Origin: Micrasema longulum | Lineage: Eukaryota; Arthropoda; Insecta; Trichoptera; Brachycentridae | Length of the DNA: 64,000 nucleotides | Assembly: GCA_022494885.1 (NCBI GenBank) | Contig: JAGVSM010000902.1 | Coordinates: 1 to 64,000 of the forward strand | Direction: 5' to 3' | In this document: positions 44,033 to 54,514 of the stretch, in pieces | How positions within the stretch are numbered: the stretch's first letter is position 1 | Layout of the letters: each line of letters begins with the position of its first letter | Position numbers and translations under genes: made by a program | Notes under the pieces: generated by a model | What the model was told of the DNA's origin: nothing | Seen by the model: only the letters and a program-made list of their open reading frames with translations | Database searches by the model: none

Positions 44033-45102
44033 CTTTAAAAAATTATATAAATTGATTTGGTTACGTTAGGTAAGGTAACTGTTTAATTTTTTGAATTTGT
44101 AATTTGCACAACTATCTAAAAAATACATTAATTTAAAAAAGTTAATTAGTAAATTTATCACATTATAATTACAAAATTGATTTTAAAATGCATTTAATTA
44201 AAATATTCAATCATGAGCCCGGATATAAACAAAAAACTCTCAAAGACAGTGGATGAGGTCCATTATAAATTTCCAGAAGCACAAAATTAATAATACTATA
44301 GAAGTCCGTAGAAAAAGACAATAAAAAATTATTACAACTCTCGAGGGAGAATTGCTTTTACGTTAGACGAATATAAAAATAAATTGAGTAGAAATAAGTT
44401 ACCATTAAGATACCTGGAACCAAAAAGCTTGGGTGGTTTACTTCCGTTGCAGAATAATTACAAAATATAACACTTCTTTGAAGAGTTTGTATGGAAATGG
44501 AGGCTTTGGCGCTTAATTATCGCGACGTGTTTTAGTGTCGTACTTTCGGCGTAGGGACAAACGCTCACCTACACTTCGGCCGCGAGTTGGGAACAAACTT
44601 TGGTAGGGAGTAGGGACAAAGGGGGACGTGGCGGGGAGATTGTAATCACAGGTCACCGACCAAAGGAGAATGGAACAACTAATTAGGGAGGGTCATTTCA
44701 TTACAGCCCACAAACATTATAAAATATAGACCACAAGCGGACTATAGGGCGCCACTAATTTTAATTAATGACCATCAAACAAATTTAAGATTACTTTAAT
44801 ATTAAACGAAATAACCTGGCGGAGAATTGCTCCAAATCTGAATTAAAATTAATAGAGCGGATTTGATAGGTAAAAAGAAGTGATTTGTATGGAATATTAA
44901 ATACATCTTCGTTTAGTATTCATATAAATAGTAAATAAAATTCATATTAAAAATTCAATAAAAAAAAAACAGGGATAAAAATAATTATAATGCGTTCATA
45001 AATGTCTTGTATGCTGTAAACTAAATCGTAAATTTAATTTTAAAAAATCAGGATTCTGTCAGAATTCTTGTTTGTTGGTAGATCAAAATTAAAGTTTTAA
45101 TA
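44033..45102. promoter_or_regulatory. Stretch with candidate regulatory block (44500-44780)
   Basis: 44500-44780 is single-copy and GC-richer. It has AACTAATTAGGG, ACCACAAGCGG (Runx-like), TCATTACAGC and TTTTAATTAATGACC close together. The flanks are plain AT-rich DNA. Proposed as an enhancer on motif content only. Confidence 0.25.
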
Positions 45103-45474
45103 CAGGGTGTTCTTTAAACCCTGTCACATCCGAAACCACGATTATAAGTATGGGCAAGAAGACATATAAGCATATAAAAAAATATTTAGAAAGAAGATTT
45201 TTTTTGTAATAAAATATATTAAAAAAAACAAATGGTTGCTTACTTCTGCAGGGGAGAAGCGAGGGGGCGCGGCCGTGCGGTTGACAGTGTATCAGGCTCC
45301 GACCTCCCCCTCCTCGTTTCTCCCTTACAGGAGTAAGCAACCATTTGTTTTTTATTTATCTTTAATTTTTTAAGATTTTAGTCGTTCTAAAAATTTATTT
45401 TCATGTGCCAATATGTCTACTTGCTCAACCTGATCATCGTGGTTTCGGATGTGACAGGGTTTAAAGAACACCTG
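45103..45474. mobile_element. Foldback DNA element, copy 2 (TA target)
   Basis: Same ends as 40269-40610 (CAGGGTGTTCTTTAAACCCT), TA on both sides, and the same centre (ACAAATGGTTGCTTACTTCT, CCTCCCCCTCCTCG). Here the inner arms also pair (GGTTGCTTACTTCTGCAGG with CTTACAGGAGTAAGCAACC). The right end has lost two bases (CACCTG). Confidence 0.9.
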
Positions 45475-47529
45475 TATAGTCACAAACTAATAGTTTTGCT
45501 ACTTAGTACCCTTCTGATTTTAAGTTTCTTTTGCTTTACGTAGATAAAAGATTATCAATGTATTGTGTAAGTATGAAAGTGTTTTGATTTTGTCAATATT
45601 TCCTTTAGCAGATGTTCATAGACTAACTTGATCAATATACGAGTACAATTATCAATCTTGTAAAACAAACTTATAAGTCAAAAGTGGACTTGGTTTTTTT
45701 TCAGTAAAATATAAGATCCAGCACTAAAGCTTAGTAAAAAAATCTCAAAATAGCAAAAATTTACTTGGTCAGTTTTCCTTGTATGCTCACGATATAAGTA
45801 CGTACAAAAAAATAATTTATTTATAAACGACAAAGGTAAATGTTATAAAAATTAAAATAATAAATATGTATGAATACTGATCGATTTGCGTTAATGGTAC
45901 GCGAATAAGAAGAAAAGGGTAAAAAACAATAGTATTATAAAGATCATTGTTGTTTTTTTTAATACATCTCATTAATTAATGGAATGGAAAATTTCATGCA
46001 TATTCAATTTATAAAGTCAATAATCAAAAGCGCATTTTTTTACTGATTTTTATTTATAATTTTTAAAACCCCATAAGAGTTACACTATAAGGTCAATAAT
46101 TCATGTTATGTCTTGTCTGGTAAGTGTAAGTGTCATAATATGCCTTTTAAAGTTGATTTGTGAACCTATTGAACCTTTTATGCCACAGATCAAAGCAAAC
46201 AATCTAAAAAAATAACTTAATACCGAATATAAGTAGAAAAAATAAACAAAATGTACAGTATCTACTGAATATCATGATGTATATTTTATTCACGAATTTC
46301 GAGAGAGGAAAAGATATCAATGTGGAGAAAAAACAAACAAAAAAGATGAATTTGATTGCATTCCTTATGTATGTAGTTTCTGAATATAATGTCGGCTCCA
46401 CTTCCCAAAATAATCTGGTGCAAAATTAGAATGCAACCGAGTTGCATTCGTTTCTGCATTATAACATGTTCACACTCTTGTCGAAAAATTTTCAAGAAAA
46501 AAAAAGAGTAATTTTAAGTTCACCACAATTTTTTTTACAGCTTAAATTTGTTAAGTACATTTTATTTACTAATAATTTGTCGAATATAAAGCAAAAGCTA
46601 ATCCTGATGTTCTGAGAAACTTCATAAAGATATTTATTTAATTTAGATTTTCTGTGTTTTCTCAGGATTTAAAATAAAGTTAAATGAAGAAGAAGTAAAA
46701 GCGATGAAATTAAACGCAGTTACCTAAAAACAACACGGGATTTACTGAATAATGTTATTTCCATCATTTTTTAATAATAAAAAATATAATATCGCTTAAA
46801 TTCGATATGAAGAAATTTATAAATATTTACAAAGAAAATGTGCATAATTTACGATCGCATATCTAAAGGAATTTTTTCTCCTTCAGGGCATCCTTGAGAA
46901 AAAAAAAGTTTAACTGTATAACCATTGAAAACACACTTGGATAATGTATTAAATGATATTAAAGGCATTATTTTTATTCTGAAACAATATAAATAATAAT
47001 TAATGTCAGAAGTAATTTAAATTTTAAAGTACAAAAATATGCAATTAATGTTTACTCGATAAATTGATTACTCATCGAAGCAAATAAATTTAAATCCAGT
47101 TTTAGAAATAAAACTATTAAGTTTTCATGTTATCAACCTTCAAGTTAGCAACAATTCAAAGAGGGATTTGTATTTATGTACACTTCCTACTAGCAAATGA
47201 ACACAAAAAGGCTTCTGACGCATAATTTGAGATTTCGGAGAAACCGGTTAAATATGTTTCATAAAAACATAGTTTTTGCACGAAATCCTTAAAAATCTAT
47301 TTTATTAAATTTTTTAATATTTTTTATTCATTTAGGAAAAACAACATAAAAATTTAAAATATAAAAAAATAGTAAACATGACGCATCCAGTTAAAGTTTT
47401 TCACAAATATAATGAGAGAACATGTTACACAGTGAAGATAATGTAGCACCTGATGACAGAAAAACTGTTTCACTATTAAAAAAATTACTTAAATTTTAAG
47501 TTGAATAAAATCAATTTTTATAGAATTAC
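45475..47529. other. AT-rich stretch, nothing recognised
   Basis: No gene, shared repeat or clear regulatory site seen. Confidence 0.5.
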
Positions 47530-47597
47530 GAGGTAAAGCGACCTTGGCGTATTATATTACGAAATGATGCAACATATGTTATCCATAATAATAATTT
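47530..47597 (+). mobile_element. L2-like LINE 3' tail
   Basis: GGTAAAGCGACCTTGGCGTATTATATTACGAAATGATGC then TATGTTATCCATAATAATAAT matches the ends at 38936 and 43455. Only the tail is present. Confidence 0.6.
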
Positions 47598-48476
47598 TAG
47601 AATAAGAAAATGTTGCGATGGCCTTAACAATTTGAAAAAAAGACAGAAAATCGCGATACACATGGAAACATTTATGAGAGGAAAATATTATGATTAAAAA
47701 TCAAACAACATTGAAATTTAAAATATTGAAATATGGCCCATTACAAAATGTTCCATTGTTTAACTATTTCTCCCACAGTATCAAAAATTTTCATAAATTA
47801 ATCGTGCAAGGATTACGTGCTTAAAAGCATGGCATATTGGTTTTATATTTTTGTATAACTACTATGGTGAAGTTGTACAGTGGGTTTTGCATGTTGGTTT
47901 AATTGTTGTCCTGACAAAGAGACGGGTACGTCTTGAAATTGGTAGACAGAAAAGTCGGTAAGTGGTTATCTACAAATATTTAATAAACGATAGAAACGTC
48001 TGAAACATCACTACCTATCCTTCCGACATTAATTTGTCTATTTGCGTTATTTAGCGATTGTCAAAAATTGAGTATGTAGCAATTTGCGACATTTGACGAT
48101 CGACATTTGTTGCAACTTGACGATTATCAAATGTCGAATACGTCTGTAGGCATCTTTATTGATTGCGCATGAAACAAGATTTAAATATAAATCTAAGATC
48201 TTTTGATCTACCAGCTTGGAAAATATACCCCCGAGCTACTGTAACTATAGCACGAATCTGTATTCCAAGAGGTGCGTCATTAAAATGTGTTATTTAATAA
48301 TATTTCACGTATCAAATATCCGGTATATGTTACGCAAGAAGGGCTTGAAGAAAGAGAATAATTACATACTGACAAATTGTTATTTATGACAAACATTAAA
48401 ATAATTCGATTTCCAGATACCGAGAAACTACATACTTTAAAACAGCTGGCAAGACTTGCAGTTAATAAAGATATTT
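47598..48476. other. AT-rich stretch
   Basis: 48050-48140 has scattered ATTTGACGAT / ATCAAATGTCG repeats in both orientations, possibly an old MITE. Otherwise nothing. Confidence 0.35.
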
Positions 48477-48674
48477 AAAATTTAAGTGGTTTATACAAAT
48501 TTATAAACAAATAAGTGTAAAATGTCATACCACAAAGTGAAAAATTCTTTTTGATAGCAATAATATATTTTTGGCGAGTACGGCCAACAAAGCAAAAACT
48601 TACAAGCGTGTTATTATAATTAAATAGATAAAAAAAATTTAAGTGGTTTATACAAATTTATAAACAAATAAGTG
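48477..48674. repeat. 41-bp direct repeat, 157-bp spacing
   Basis: AAAATTTAAGTGGTTTATAC and the following 21 bases occur identically at 48477-48517 and 48634-48674. The 116 bp between are not repeated. Either a partial tandem duplication or very recent slippage; too short and featureless for an LTR pair. Confidence 0.85.
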
Positions 48675-48888
48675 ATATTTAGTAAAGATTATAAAACTTA
48701 ATATCTAATTTAATACATTCACAAAAATATGGTTACTGGACTTGGATATAGAAAAGTCAGAACATTTGTTAAAATGCATTTCATAAAAAAATAAATAATA
48801 AAAAAATGTTTAAAATTGTAAAAATATACATACATTAAATTCACTAGTAGGTAGTCATGTTTTGTTTATTTAGCTCCACACAAAAAAC

Positions 48889-48925
48889 GTCTGCCTTAGA
48901 ACAGGTTGTACCTAGTTAGGCAGAC
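48889..48925 (+). ncRNA. Structured stem-loop, relative of 3819-3859
   Basis: GTCTGCC ... GGCAGAC closes a stem; the interior TTAGAACAGG-TTGT-ACCTAGTTA is nearly the same as at 3819-3859, where the outer stem is GACTGTC/GACAGTC. The change of both sides supports a selected RNA structure. Confidence 0.5.
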
Positions 48926-49048
48926 CACATATAATCCAGAGATATCTATTACCTTAAAAAAATGTAGTAGATAAATATATTGTCATGTTGTTAATCAACA
49001 ATTATTATTATTGTGTTCTCCCTATTTGCCCCAGCCGAGCGAACCATT

Positions 49049-49190
49049 ATATTTATTTATTTATTTATTATATATATACGGCCTAAGCCAATTACAACAG
49101 TTACATGAAGAAACATAAATTAAAGAAACTGAACAAAAATAACATAAAACTATTTAGCAAAGACAAACAAGAACAAAACAATATGTTAAA
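49049..49190 (-). mobile_element. LINE 3' end (copy shared with 62346)
   Basis: A (TTTA)n run followed by TATACGGCCTAAGCCAATTA, CAACAGTTACATGAAGAAAC and AACTATTTAGCAAAGACAAA is repeated almost exactly at 62346-62477. The tetranucleotide run at one end fits the 3' terminus of a minus-strand LINE. The flank to 49450 may be more of it. Confidence 0.65.
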
Positions 49191-49871
49191 AAAAACGAAA
49201 GACCAAAAACTTTGAGCTAAACCATGCCAATCCAACTTCATCCCACACTGTTTAGTCGCGAAGAGATCTACGAAAAGCCAGAAGATCTATCCCAAAAAAT
49301 TCCAAGTCGTGTGATGAATTGACTAATATAATGTGAACCATGTGGAAATCTTTAAAATACAAAAAAAACTTGGGACTATACTGGTCAGTTAACGTACATT
49401 TTAACTTTAAACTAGAGTCCTCAAATTCCATTGAGTAAAGTACCCACGAAAGTCTTTCTCACTAGTAATGAATGAATGCTGTAATTTTTATAAAAATTTT
49501 AGAAAATTCGAATATTTGTCGATATTACTCGTATGTATGCTATAAACTAAAAAAATCAAAGACCCATTTAAAGCTAATTGACTTTGTCGATAATTTCATC
49601 TTAATTCACATAGGGCCTTACTCGTAAACCTTGCATGAAGTTACGCCTAGGTATAGTGGTAGAATACGGATGGAATTACCATCCTTATTACAGTCGTAGA
49701 ACAAGGGTGGTGTTCCCATCCTTATTTTACCAATGTCTGGGCATAACTTTAGACTTGGTTTATAAGGCCCAATGTCTTATATGGTCATAGGGGCACGACG
49801 CGTGACGTAGTTAGTCCGCAGATGCCGATAAAAAAATATTTGTTATTTAAGTATTTAGTTGATTATTTAAA

Positions 49872-50380
49872 TATACTGGATAAGAGGACCCGCTGGTATC
49901 GTAGGAAATGAGAGAGCAGATAAACGAGCGAGAGGCGCAACTTGTAAAAGAACGGCACCTTTCTTCTCAGAATTCCTCCTAGCTTTGTCAAGCGCTCGCG
50001 CTGTATAAAACAAAATACGCAGCAGCATTGGGAGGATCATTACAGTGCTTCTTACAGCAACTTCCGTCGTCATCACCAAAGTACTTTCGATACGACCCAA
50101 ATATTTACCGGACACGGAGCTATAATAAGTTACCTACATAGGTTTAAATTAAGGAATGATGACTATTGTCCATGAAATGATATTTCTTCACAGAGTATCG
50201 AACATCTGTTGTTACAGTGCCCATTTTTCAGTTTACAACGCCATAATCTTGAAGCAGAATGCAGGAAAGATGGGATATCCTTAACAGATATTCAAATTAT
50301 CGTTAAAAGTAGTTATCACGCGCCATTATTTTTAGACTTTGCAATAATGGTGATAGGACTTATTTTTTACTTATTTACTT
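49872..50380 (+). pseudogene. LINE RNase H plus zinc-knuckle relic
   Basis: 49873-49960 reads YWIRGPAGIVGNERADKRAR then GATCKRTAP, the RNase H GH.GI.GNE.AD..AR motif with His changed to Pro. 50112-50330, in another frame, reads GHGAIISYLHRFKLRNDDYC-P-stop then IEHLLLQCPFFSLQRHNLEA, the YLHRF and knuckle (C..C....E...H...CP.F) segment of R1/I/Jockey-type LINEs, with the second Cys replaced by a TGA stop. Same family as 10222-10600. A family B SINE follows directly. Confidence 0.82.
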
Positions 50381-50390
50381 TTTTTTAAAA

Positions 50391-50563
50391 GAAATATTTG
50401 CGTTCTTATGATTTACCAAAATATTTAATTTTGAGGGCCATTTTCGACGAGTTGGAAATAACTCACTATTAGAAAATGGAATCAAGTTGGGGTAGAGTGG
50501 GATTCGAACCACAGACCTTTGGTCCGTGAGTCCGAGACACTACCCACAGGACCACAACCCAAT
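50391..50563 (-). mobile_element. tRNA-derived SINE, family B
   Basis: Minus strand head GGGTTGTGGTCCTGTGGGTA, box B GGTTCGAATCCC, body and 3' end as in 29345-29526. Inserted immediately after the LINE relic. Confidence 0.87.
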
Positions 50564-50699
50564 TATAAAGGTAATAAACATATTTAGCAAATTAAAAAAA
50601 ATAAATAAAAAAGAATTTAGTTAATCTTTTGAATCGTTGAGGTAAGGAGTTGAGACACTATTTTTTACAAAATTATCTCGAGTAGCTTAAAGTACTGTT

Positions 50700-51045
50700 T
50701 TTTTTTATTTTTTTTATTTATTCATATTTTTCGCTTACAAACTATAAATTAATAATAAAAATAATGTGACCTCACTGGGGTTTCCCGTGCCGAGGACACT
50801 TAACAATTTAGTTTTTTTTTATTACATTTGAGAATAAACAAAGAAGACTCACTTAAAAAACAAACATAATTACAAATATTCAGACAGTTTTAAAAACAAG
50901 GTATTTATATACATCTATATTATTTATATTACAAAACACACAATGAAAACAACAAAACCTAACATAAGCCATACAGTTGTGGAGCAGTTGATTCAGCATT
51001 GGTATGGGCGAATGAGACAATCCATTTTACTTCTACCTAGCTTCA
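50700..51045 (-). mobile_element. 3' UTR of the RT element
   Basis: Ends (minus strand) in CCTCGGCACGGGAAACCCCA then GTGAGGTCACATTATTTTTATTATTAATTTATAG and a (AATA)-rich tail. The CTCGGCACGGG block is shared with 42190, 57770 and 63555. Confidence 0.65.
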
Positions 51046-52345
51046 CTATCCATTTTTTTTTAGCCTTTTAAACATTTTCTCATTACTAATTGCTTTAATA
51101 GATAGTGGAAGTAGGTTATAGATTTTAATTGAATAATACTCAAAATCCCTTTGTCTGAAAGCGGTATTAGTTTGTATTTATTTAAGTTGTTTATGTGTTG
51201 AGGATCTAGTGATTATATTATTTGTATGTGATGTATTGTGGGGGTTATGTCTTTCATTTGAGTAAGAGTAGTGTTTGAATCTATAAGTGAGTATTGTTTT
51301 AGCGTATAATTGTTTTGGTGTCATAAGTTGTGATTTATGGAATAATTCTTCAGTAGATGTCTGTATCGGGACTCTGAGTATTATTTTAATGATGGATTTT
51401 TGTGTAACCAATACACTATTTAAAACTGTGTCACTCGCACCACCCCAACCGATTATACCGTACTCTAAAATTGATTGGCACAATGCAAAATAAATCTTTA
51501 AAAGTTCCTGTACATTAATTATATTTCGAATTGTTTTGAATAAATACGTTAATTTCTTAAGTTTATTAGTAACATTTTCAATCTGCTGTTTCCACTTTAA
51601 ATTTATATCAATAATAACTCCTAAGTATTTGACATTGTCTGTCCTATCCAGTATTGGGCAATTACAATGAGCACTTTGAAGACAATTATTATTATGTAGT
51701 TTGATGTTAAAATAAGCATTTTGTGAATAGGTTCTAGAACTGATTTGAAATAGAATGAAGTTAGTTTTAGATTTATTAAGAGTTAAGTAATTAGTATCTA
51801 GCCATGCCTTTACTATATTCAGATATCTTTCGGATTTTTCGTATGTTTCCTTCCATGTCTTATCTTTGAATAATAGAACGGTGTCATCAGCAAAACTTAT
51901 AACAGAACCATCAATGTTAAAATGGCACAGATCATTTATGTATATTAAGAATAAGATTGGTCCTAGAATACTACCTTGAGGTACTCCGCAGGTAATATTG
52001 GTTTGGTCACTTATTTTATTATTTATTTTGACAACTTGTTTTCTGTCGTGCATATAACTTTGAAATAATTTTAGTTTTTTATTGTCGATGCCTATTCCTC
52101 TAAGTTTTTGGAAAAGTGTAACATGATTAATAGTATCAAATGCTTTAGATAGATCGAGAAAGATACCAATACATTTATCACCTCTATCCAAATGGGTAGT
52201 TATAAACTGGATCATTTTTGCCATTGCATCTGTTGTTCCTTTTTTTTCTCGAAAACCGAATTGATTTTCTGACAAAATGTTATTATTTTCTAGATATTTG
52301 ATATATTTGAACACAGTAAACAAATAAAGAGTATTTGTAGCGTGA
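51046..52345 (-). pseudogene. Non-LTR retrotransposon reverse transcriptase (largest copy)
   Basis: Open for about 390 codons from about 52345 (minus). Blocks in order: KYLENNNILSENQFGFREKK; IGIFLDLSKAFDTINH (first catalytic Asp); ITCGVPQGSILGPILFLIYI; ISFADDTVLLF (catalytic FADD); LDTNYLTLNKSKTNFILF; DNVKYLGVIIDINLKWK; YGIIGWGG. All RT active-site residues are intact. A TAA at 51180-51178 interrupts the frame, but it continues in phase (TNTAFRQRDFEYYS ... LPLSIKAISNEKMF) to a TAG at 51048-51046. The endonuclease domain and ORF1 are missing and the first ~15 codons after 52374 are foreign sequence, so the copy is 5' truncated. CR1/Jockey-like in the broad sense. Confidence 0.92.
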
Positions 52346-52732
52346 CGATAAAGTAACAAATCGAATTGAATCACAGAGACAGCGAAATGAGCACCTAGTA
52401 CCTATACCCAGGTAATGACCGTGGATGGTTATTGCACGCGAGCTTAGTGCGCGTCGCATTCCGCGCCACCTAACTGCATTACAGACAGAGAAAATACTGC
52501 CAGATGCACGGAATAGGACAGATACTCGCCACGGTCTGATTACCTCGCACTAGATATCTCTCAAAACTGGGAATTGAGAATTCCGTAGCAGAAACGTGAA
52601 AAGTATCATCTCCACAGTCGCCTCCTTCCTTGGGTGGGTAAAAAGTAAATATGCCAGGAAGTTTGTTGCTGCGATGCGTGATGGAAATCATCTTCAACTG
52701 AAACCAAACTTTGGCATTGTTTTGTAATATTA
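52346..52732. other. Single-copy stretch, possible host sequence
   Basis: GC-richer (CGCGAGCTTAGTGCGCGTCG at 52438), open on the minus strand (52479-52751, 90 codons) without recognisable domain. May be conserved non-coding DNA. Confidence 0.3.
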
Positions 52733-52885
52733 CAACAGAGATAAAGAACATTTTGGAGAAGGTAATATAGAAGTCTAGGCATCTACAGGGCTTATGACTA
52801 TATTACCTTCTCTAAAATGTTCTTCATCTCTGTTGTAATATGTTAATATCAAAAGCTCCCGAGAAAAAATTGAACAAACTCAATA
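52733..52885 (+). mobile_element. Hairpin element, family A (short copy)
   Basis: ATTACAACAGAGATAAAGAA ... TCTACAGGGCTTATGAC is followed directly by the inverted arm TATATTACCTTCTCTAAAAT ... CTGTTGTAATATG and the tail AAAGCTCCCGAGAAA ... CAAACTCAATAT. The centre is deleted, leaving a near-perfect hairpin. The flanks ATTGTTTTGTAA and ATTGTTGGTAAA look like a slightly altered target duplication. Confidence 0.8.
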
Positions 52886-52939
52886 TATTGTTGGTAAAAT
52901 TATTAACTAATTTTTTTACCTATTTTTTTTTTTAAAGAA

Positions 52940-53115
52940 AAAGAAATATTTGCGTTCTTACGATATGCCCAAATATTTCATTTTGAGGGCCGTTTTCAAC
53001 GAGTTGTAAATAACTCACTATTAAAAAATGGGAATCGAATTGGGGTAGAGTAGGATTCGAACAACAGACCTTTGGTCCGTGAGTCCGAGACACTAGCCGC
53101 AGGACCACAGCCCGA
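52940..53115 (-). mobile_element. tRNA-derived SINE, family B
   Basis: Head (minus) CGGGCTGTGGTCCTGCGGCT, box B GTTCGAATCC, body GAGTTGTAAATAACTCACTA and 3' end TGCGTTCTTACGATATGCCC. Close to the copy at 50391 (same deletion pattern). Confidence 0.87.
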
Positions 53116-53269
53116 TATTTTTAATCGAATATTTTTTTAAATATAGAAAAGTTATTAGCATTCCTGAGACTTTTAAACAATTCATTCAACGCTTTTAAGT
53201 CTATGTACAGCCGGTTGTTTTAAATTCCATTTAGTCTTACCTTAGGAAACGTGTTATTTATTTTGTTTA

Positions 53270-53530
53270 TTTTATTTTTATTTATTTATTAAAAAAGTAC
53301 AATTATTACATAAAATAATAACGTTTTCTAAACTCCGTGAGACCGAAAGCCCAATGTTGAATTGGGATACATTATAAATGAAAGTGGAAGCGTACATAAT
53401 ATATATTTTAAAAATAGAAAAACAATAATTATATGACCACCTGGACAACACGCAGCACTGTGTGTATCAACCATATTCTGAATTACAAAAAAAAAATATG
53501 CTGCCTCGCAGCAGTCTCCTGCAATATTTT
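53270..53530 (-). mobile_element. LINE 3' UTR, relative of 7130-7375
   Basis: A (TTTA) run, then GTTGAATTGGGATACATTAT, GTGGAAGCGTACATAATATA, GACCACCTGGACAACACGCA and GCAGCAGTCTCCTGCAATAT, in the same order as at 7130-7340. No coding part is left. Confidence 0.65.
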
Positions 53531-54250
53531 CCCAAAATAAATATATAATAAAATAAAAATATATGCAGCGCAATGGAGCATAATAATATATTATGAATAT
53601 ATTTTTTTTTATAAAGCACAAGATTATTTAGAATAATTATCGCTGGTGAAAATGCGATCTACACGTTTGGGAAATTTAGTACGGGATACGCCTGTGGTAC
53701 GGCAATATCATAACTTTTATGTGAAAAACCGCTTAGCGAGATATTCGCTAAGTCGTATTTCAAAATAAATTTATGTGTTATGTTCCACAAACCGAACTCT
53801 GTACTCATATGTTTTAATTATTGTTTAATCTCTGAACTGGACATCGAGTACGTCGTAATTTTAAACATTTTCAAAAAATTCCTGAAACATATAAAAACGT
53901 AGAAGGGCGTACGTTTTAAAAAGACGTTCCCAATGATAAATCGCTAAAATATGGTTATTAAAAGTTCAACTGTCTCCCACTCGCTTTTGAAATGAATTAA
54001 AGCGATCATCGTGTGATAGTCTAGTGCCTAGTATCTACTATCTGCCAATTAGTACAATTGAAAGGCTGAGAGCGAGAGTGGAAAAAGTACCTAACAACTA
54101 AGTGTATTTGATATTATCTCATCGTACATTTAAAACGAACTTCTTTCAAAACCAAACATTTTTCTTCATTCTTTCAATAATTTCAGTGAAATTTTATTTT
54201 TCACTATCTATTTTCTCAATAAATAAACAAATAAAATTAAATTAGGTTGA
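53531..54250. other. AT-rich stretch, nothing recognised
   Basis: A perfect 8-bp hairpin CTTAGCGA/TCGCTAAG lies at 53732-53752. No gene seen. Confidence 0.45.
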
Positions 54251-54502
54251 CAAATTACAACAGGGATGGAGAATACTTTAGAAAAGGGAATATGGAAGTC
54301 TAGGAATATACAGGGCTTATGGCCTGTCATTGTCTGGTTTAAGTGGCCACTTTACACACTGTGTAACATTCACCATTTTGTTGTGATGTTCAAACATAGG
54401 TATTCTCCATCCCTGTTGTAATTTGTCAATCTTAATGACTCCCGACGGGGTGAAATCCAGTCTTTTGTCAACAAACATTTGGACAAACTCAAATATTGTA
54501 AT
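54251..54502 (+). mobile_element. Hairpin element, family A, with 12-bp TSD
   Basis: Starts CAAATTACAACAGGGATGGA, centre GTGGCCACTTTACACACTGT, short inverted end GGTATTCTCCATCCCTGTTG, tail GACTCCCGACGGGGTGAAATC ... GGACAAACTCAAATATTG. The flanks are a perfect 12-bp repeat AAATTAGGTTGA (54239-54250 and 54503-54514). The tail outside the inverted arm lies inside the duplication, so it is part of the element. Confidence 0.85.
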
Positions 54503-54514
54503 AAATTAGGTTGA

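Noticed and set aside
48477..48674. Solo or paired LTR
   Set aside because: 41 bp is too short, with no TG...CA ends, primer-binding site or target duplication.
52479..52751. 90-codon minus-strand frame
   Set aside because: It runs into the family A transposon at its 5' end and has no recognisable domain.
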